Below, one piece after another: positions 5,480 to 6,159 of a DNA stretch of 6,159 bases. Source of the stretch: DASQTB01 sp035642095 (GTDB lineage Bacteria > Actinomycetota > UBA4738 > CALAEC01); assembly GCA_035642095.1 (NCBI GenBank), contig DASQTB010000091.1:1-6159 (forward strand), written 5' to 3'. The notes below the pieces were generated by a model. That model was not told the DNA's origin. It ran no database searches and was given only the letters and a program-made list of their open reading frames with translations. Position 1 is the stretch's first letter; every line of letters begins with the position of its first letter. Position numbers and translations under genes: made by a program.

Positions 5480-6159
5480 GACTGCTGCCTCCGCTCTCCC
5501 TCCGTGCCGATGACCGTGCGTTCGTCCAGGAGGCGCTTCGCCTTCAGCTCGAACCTGGGCAGGGTGCCGTCGTCCACCTTCCTCACCCCGAACCGAAGCC
5601 CCTCGTGCGCCTCGGCCAGCTCTTTCCCCAGATCGGGCACGATCCGGTCCGGGTCCGCGTTCGGGTCCGGGATCTCCACCAAGACCTCGATCTCATCCCG
5701 GATCCCCTCCGCCGTGTACAGATGGATCTGGAACTCGTCGATCTCGCCGTGCTCCCGGACGATCGCCTCGACCGCCCGTGGATACACGTTCGTGCCCCGG
5801 ACCAGCTTCATGTCGTCGACCCGCCCCCGGATGCCCCCCTCGTACAGGTCGAACGTGCGTCCGCAGGAGCAGGTCGTCCCCGGCACGCGAACCACGAAGT
5901 CTCGGGTCCGGTACCGGATCACCGGAATGAACCCCCGGCCGAAGCTGGTCACCACCCGTTCTCCCTGCTCCCCGTAGGGAACGGGCCGGTCGGTCTCGGG
6001 GTCGATGACCTCCTCGACGTAGTGGTCCTCGATGATGTGTGCACCACCGGGCTGGCGATCGCACTCGAACATCATGATCGTGCCGAGCTCGGTCATGCCC
6101 GCCGTGTCGCCGGCCTTCGCTCCCCACTGTTCCTCGATGAGCTGCTTCGTGGCCGGGAT
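5476..6159 (-). CDS. PaaK-like phenylacetate-CoA ligase family protein (ANL superfamily), C-terminal part (5' end outside window)
   Basis: The frame is open to the right edge, so only the last 227 residues are seen, roughly half of a 430-residue PaaK-type enzyme. The family activates an (often aromatic) carboxylic acid with ATP, via an acyl-adenylate, to its CoA thioester in the cytoplasm. Counting from the window edge, motifs in order are GMTE (21-24, adenylate-binding A5 region), RYRTRD (82-87, equivalent to YRTGD with the ribose-binding Asp), a CSCGR pair of cysteines (97-101) typical of the PaaK branch, the hinge block GRVDDMKLVRGTNVYP (112-127), and a C-terminal LPRFELKAKR (about 200-209) with the lysines expected at the thioesterification site. 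An internal ATG at 6096 is not the start, since the adenylation domain continues upstream of it. The gene overlaps the 64-residue gene by four bases. The acid substrate cannot be determined; no paa ring-cleavage gene is visible. Confidence 0.9.
   Translation of the reverse strand: MPATKQLIEEQWGAKAGDTAGMTELGTIMMFECDRQPGGAHIIEDHYVEEVIDPETDRPVPYGEQGERVVTSFGRGFIPVIRYRTRDFVVRVPGTTCSCGRTFDLYEGGIRGRVDDMKLVRGTNVYPRAVEAIVREHGEIDEFQIHLYTAEGIRDEIEVLVEIPDPNADPDRIVPDLGKELAEAHEGLRFGVRKVDDGTLPRFELKAKRLLDERTVIGTEGERRQQS
5488..5492 (-). promoter_or_regulatory. Shine-Dalgarno site of the 64-residue gene
   Basis: The minus strand reads GGAGG eight bases before the ATG at 5479, inside the 3' end of the ligase coding region. 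It supports independent or coupled initiation of the small gene and favours its first ATG over the second. Confidence 0.6.

Overview
The window is strongly GC-rich, and its codons mostly end in G or C. Genes are tightly packed with 1-4 base overlaps, and two starts are best read as GTG. This style fits a high-GC bacterium such as an actinobacterial or similar soil or freshwater lineage, but no phylogenetic marker is present, so the placement is inference. There are no RNA genes, mobile elements or CRISPR repeats. Every stretch longer than about 130 bases is coding.

Left half, + strand: three genes run in one translationally coupled series. They are the C-terminal part of a PYROXD2/phytoene-desaturase-type FAD oxidoreductase (cut by the window edge), a complete 394-residue acyl-CoA dehydrogenase, and a ten-helix EamA/DMT-family transporter. 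The first junction is TGATG and the second is GTGA.

Right half, - strand, read from the right edge inwards: the C-terminal half of a PaaK-like (phenylacetate-CoA ligase type, ANL superfamily) ligase; a 64-residue unknown protein coupled to it by ATGA; a 125-base intergenic gap; a GcvT/DmdA-like tetrahydrofolate-dependent methyltransferase; and, one base later, a DAO-fold FAD oxidoreductase of the PuuB/glycine-oxidase type. The two gene series converge and their last genes overlap tail to tail by 25 bases.

The methyltransferase and FAD oxidase together look like a two-gene version of the DAO+GcvT fusion found in dimethylglycine and sarcosine dehydrogenases. The oxidase would make an iminium or aldehyde-level product from an N-methylated amine, and the folate protein would collect the one-carbon unit. 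The methyltransferase also resembles DMSP demethylase DmdA, and the locus additionally holds a CoA ligase and an acyl-CoA dehydrogenase. The enzyme-class logic of the DMSP demethylation route (DmdA, DmdB, DmdC) is therefore partly mirrored here. The substrate cannot be read from the sequence.

The most interesting non-coding signal is a perfect 9-bp inverted repeat in the 125-base gap. Its downstream arm contains the Shine-Dalgarno sequence of the methyltransferase gene, which suggests translational control of the demethylation pair.
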